The notes below the pieces were generated by a model. That model had not been told where the DNA came from. It saw nothing but the letters and a program-made list of their open reading frames with translations, and searched no databases. Source: CAZNDN01 sp964571815 (GTDB taxonomy: Bacteria > Fibrobacterota > Chitinivibrionia > Chitinivibrionales > WJKA01). Taken from it: DNA of 6,804 nt. A program made the position numbers and the translations under genes. Of this stretch, positions 6,045 to 6,804 are shown one piece after another. Numbering within the stretch: position 1 is the stretch's first letter; each line of letters begins with the position of its first letter. The stretch is taken from the NCBI GenBank assembly GCA_964571815.1, contig CAZNDN010000182.1:1-6804 (forward strand), in the 5' to 3' direction.

Positions 6045-6800
6045 TTAACGAGCGAGGTTTATGAGAACCAGCGATGCGAGCGCCGCGAAGACGACCGCAC
6101 CTCCAATGCCGATCTGTTCGGCAAACGTGTCCGATGCAGGTTGGTCTTTCTCCTTGTGTGTGGTTGTTTCCGCGGGCCGTGCCTCCTTTCGATTGACGTT
6201 TCCGGTTTGCGCTGAGACAACTTCTGCGTGATTGTCGCTACGAGCATCCGATGGCTTGTTTGAAAACGCAGGTGATTCAGCCGCAACTGCGACCGTGTCC
6301 CTGAATGAAGTAGTTCGGGAGTGGGAGGGAAGCAACTGCCTGAGAGCATCTTCGCCCACGCGAAAAAGAGAATCGACCCGCCCCGCGTACCGGCGACTTG
6401 CCGATGATTCCAGGATCGCCCTGTCGACATCGATGAGTTTCAAAACAATGTTATAGGTGGCCCCGACATGGCTGACCGTACCGGTGACCAGTTTCTCCAC
6501 ACCGAGAATCGTGCCGGTTTCCACCAGACAGCCCTGCTCACGACACAGGCCGGAGAGCTGCATGCTGTTCTCTTTCAGGATTTTGTCCATGTCGTTTCGG
6601 GAAAGGACTTCGTAGCCCTCATGACTGAGCAGGCAGGACTCGAGATGCTCCTGGAGCGATTCGGCAAGCCCGGAAGGTGTCATGATTCCTTCGAACCCGA
6701 AGATCGAAACCGTGGTGGCGGTATCGACTTCGGCGGCTGCAATGGCCGCGAACCGGCCGGTAAGCAGAAGCAGAGTGCTGCACTGAAGCATTGTTTTCAT
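6045..6800 (-). CDS. CsgG-like exported protein with C-terminal transmembrane anchor
   Basis: A 251-residue protein. Residues 1-23 form a signal peptide (MKTM, a LLLLTG core, end AIAAA). Residues about 29-158 resemble the CsgG / TolB-N / LpoB-like fold: VSIFGFEG (31-38), YEVLSRNDMDKILKENSMQLSG (63-84) and GTILGVEKLVTGTVSHVG (96-113), followed by YNIVLKLIDV (116-125). Such domains occur in outer-membrane secretion channels and in envelope regulators. No lipobox cysteine follows the signal, unlike CsgG and LpoB; the clustered cysteines C86 and C91 lie inside the domain. A Ser/Thr/charged linker (160-228) leads to a hydrophobic helix IGIGGAVVFAALASLVLINL (230-249) ending in AR. This suggests a periplasmic domain tethered by its C-terminus. 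The start is probably ATG 6800, although only four upstream bases are visible. It is the first visible gene of the operon with the small OMP. Confidence 0.75.
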   Translation of the reverse strand: MKTMLQCSTLLLLTGRFAAIAAAEVDTATTVSIFGFEGIMTPSGLAESLQEHLESCLLSHEGYEVLSRNDMDKILKENSMQLSGLCREQGCLVETGTILGVEKLVTGTVSHVGATYNIVLKLIDVDRAILESSASRRYAGRVDSLFRVGEDALRQLLPSHSRTTSFRDTVAVAAESPAFSNKPSDARSDNHAEVVSAQTGNVNRKEARPAETTTHKEKDQPASDTFAEQIGIGGAVVFAALASLVLINLAR

Positions 6801-6804
6801 GTCC

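Noticed and set aside
6732..6800. Lipoprotein signal on the CsgG-like protein
   Set aside because: The only cysteine in the signal region (C7) lies before the hydrophobic core. No lipobox cysteine is present near residue 20-25.

Overview
The window looks like a chromosomal segment of a Gram-negative (diderm) bacterium of moderately high GC content. Three or four of the six genes encode exported or outer-membrane-type proteins: two with barrel-like character, one TonB-dependent receptor and one secreted CsgG-like protein. I cannot fix the phylum. The style of the envelope proteins is reminiscent of FCB-type lineages such as Fibrobacterota, but that is a low-confidence inference. I see no mobile element, CRISPR array, tRNA or rRNA.

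Layout. (1) Positions 1-708, minus strand: a porin-like exported protein, cut off at its C-terminal end by the window edge. (2) 709-968: a non-coding stretch with two hairpins, the larger having perfect 11-bp arms (876-917). (3) 969-1430, minus: a short TrmO/TsaA-like tRNA-modification methyltransferase whose second signature motif is unusually substituted. (4) 1431-1641: a divergent intergenic region containing a hairpin, an AT-rich tract and an imperfect tandem duplication upstream of gnd. (5) 1642-3147, plus: a complete, canonical 6-phosphogluconate dehydrogenase (gnd). (6) 3148-3248: a convergent intergenic region with hairpin potential. (7) 3249-5342, minus: a TonB-dependent receptor with a BtuB-like TonB box. 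(8) 5343-5453: an intergenic region with a perfect 10-bp hairpin. (9) 5454-6029 and 6045-6800, both minus: a small exported, probably outer-membrane protein, and upstream of it a CsgG-like exported protein with a C-terminal transmembrane segment. These two are only 15 bases apart and almost certainly co-transcribed.

How the genes fit together. gnd (oxidative pentose phosphate pathway) and trmO (t6A37 methylation) are housekeeping genes that share a divergent intergenic region. The right-hand minus-strand trio (CsgG-like, small OMP, TonB receptor) reads in one direction and is all envelope-directed. The first two form an operon. Whether the receptor is also in it depends on whether the hairpins at 5381-5461 terminate transcription. 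Five of the six genes could be checked for a Shine-Dalgarno site, and four of those have one exactly 6 nt from the start. The receptor is the exception, and its start is uncertain. The start of the sixth, CsgG-like gene lies too close to the window edge to check.
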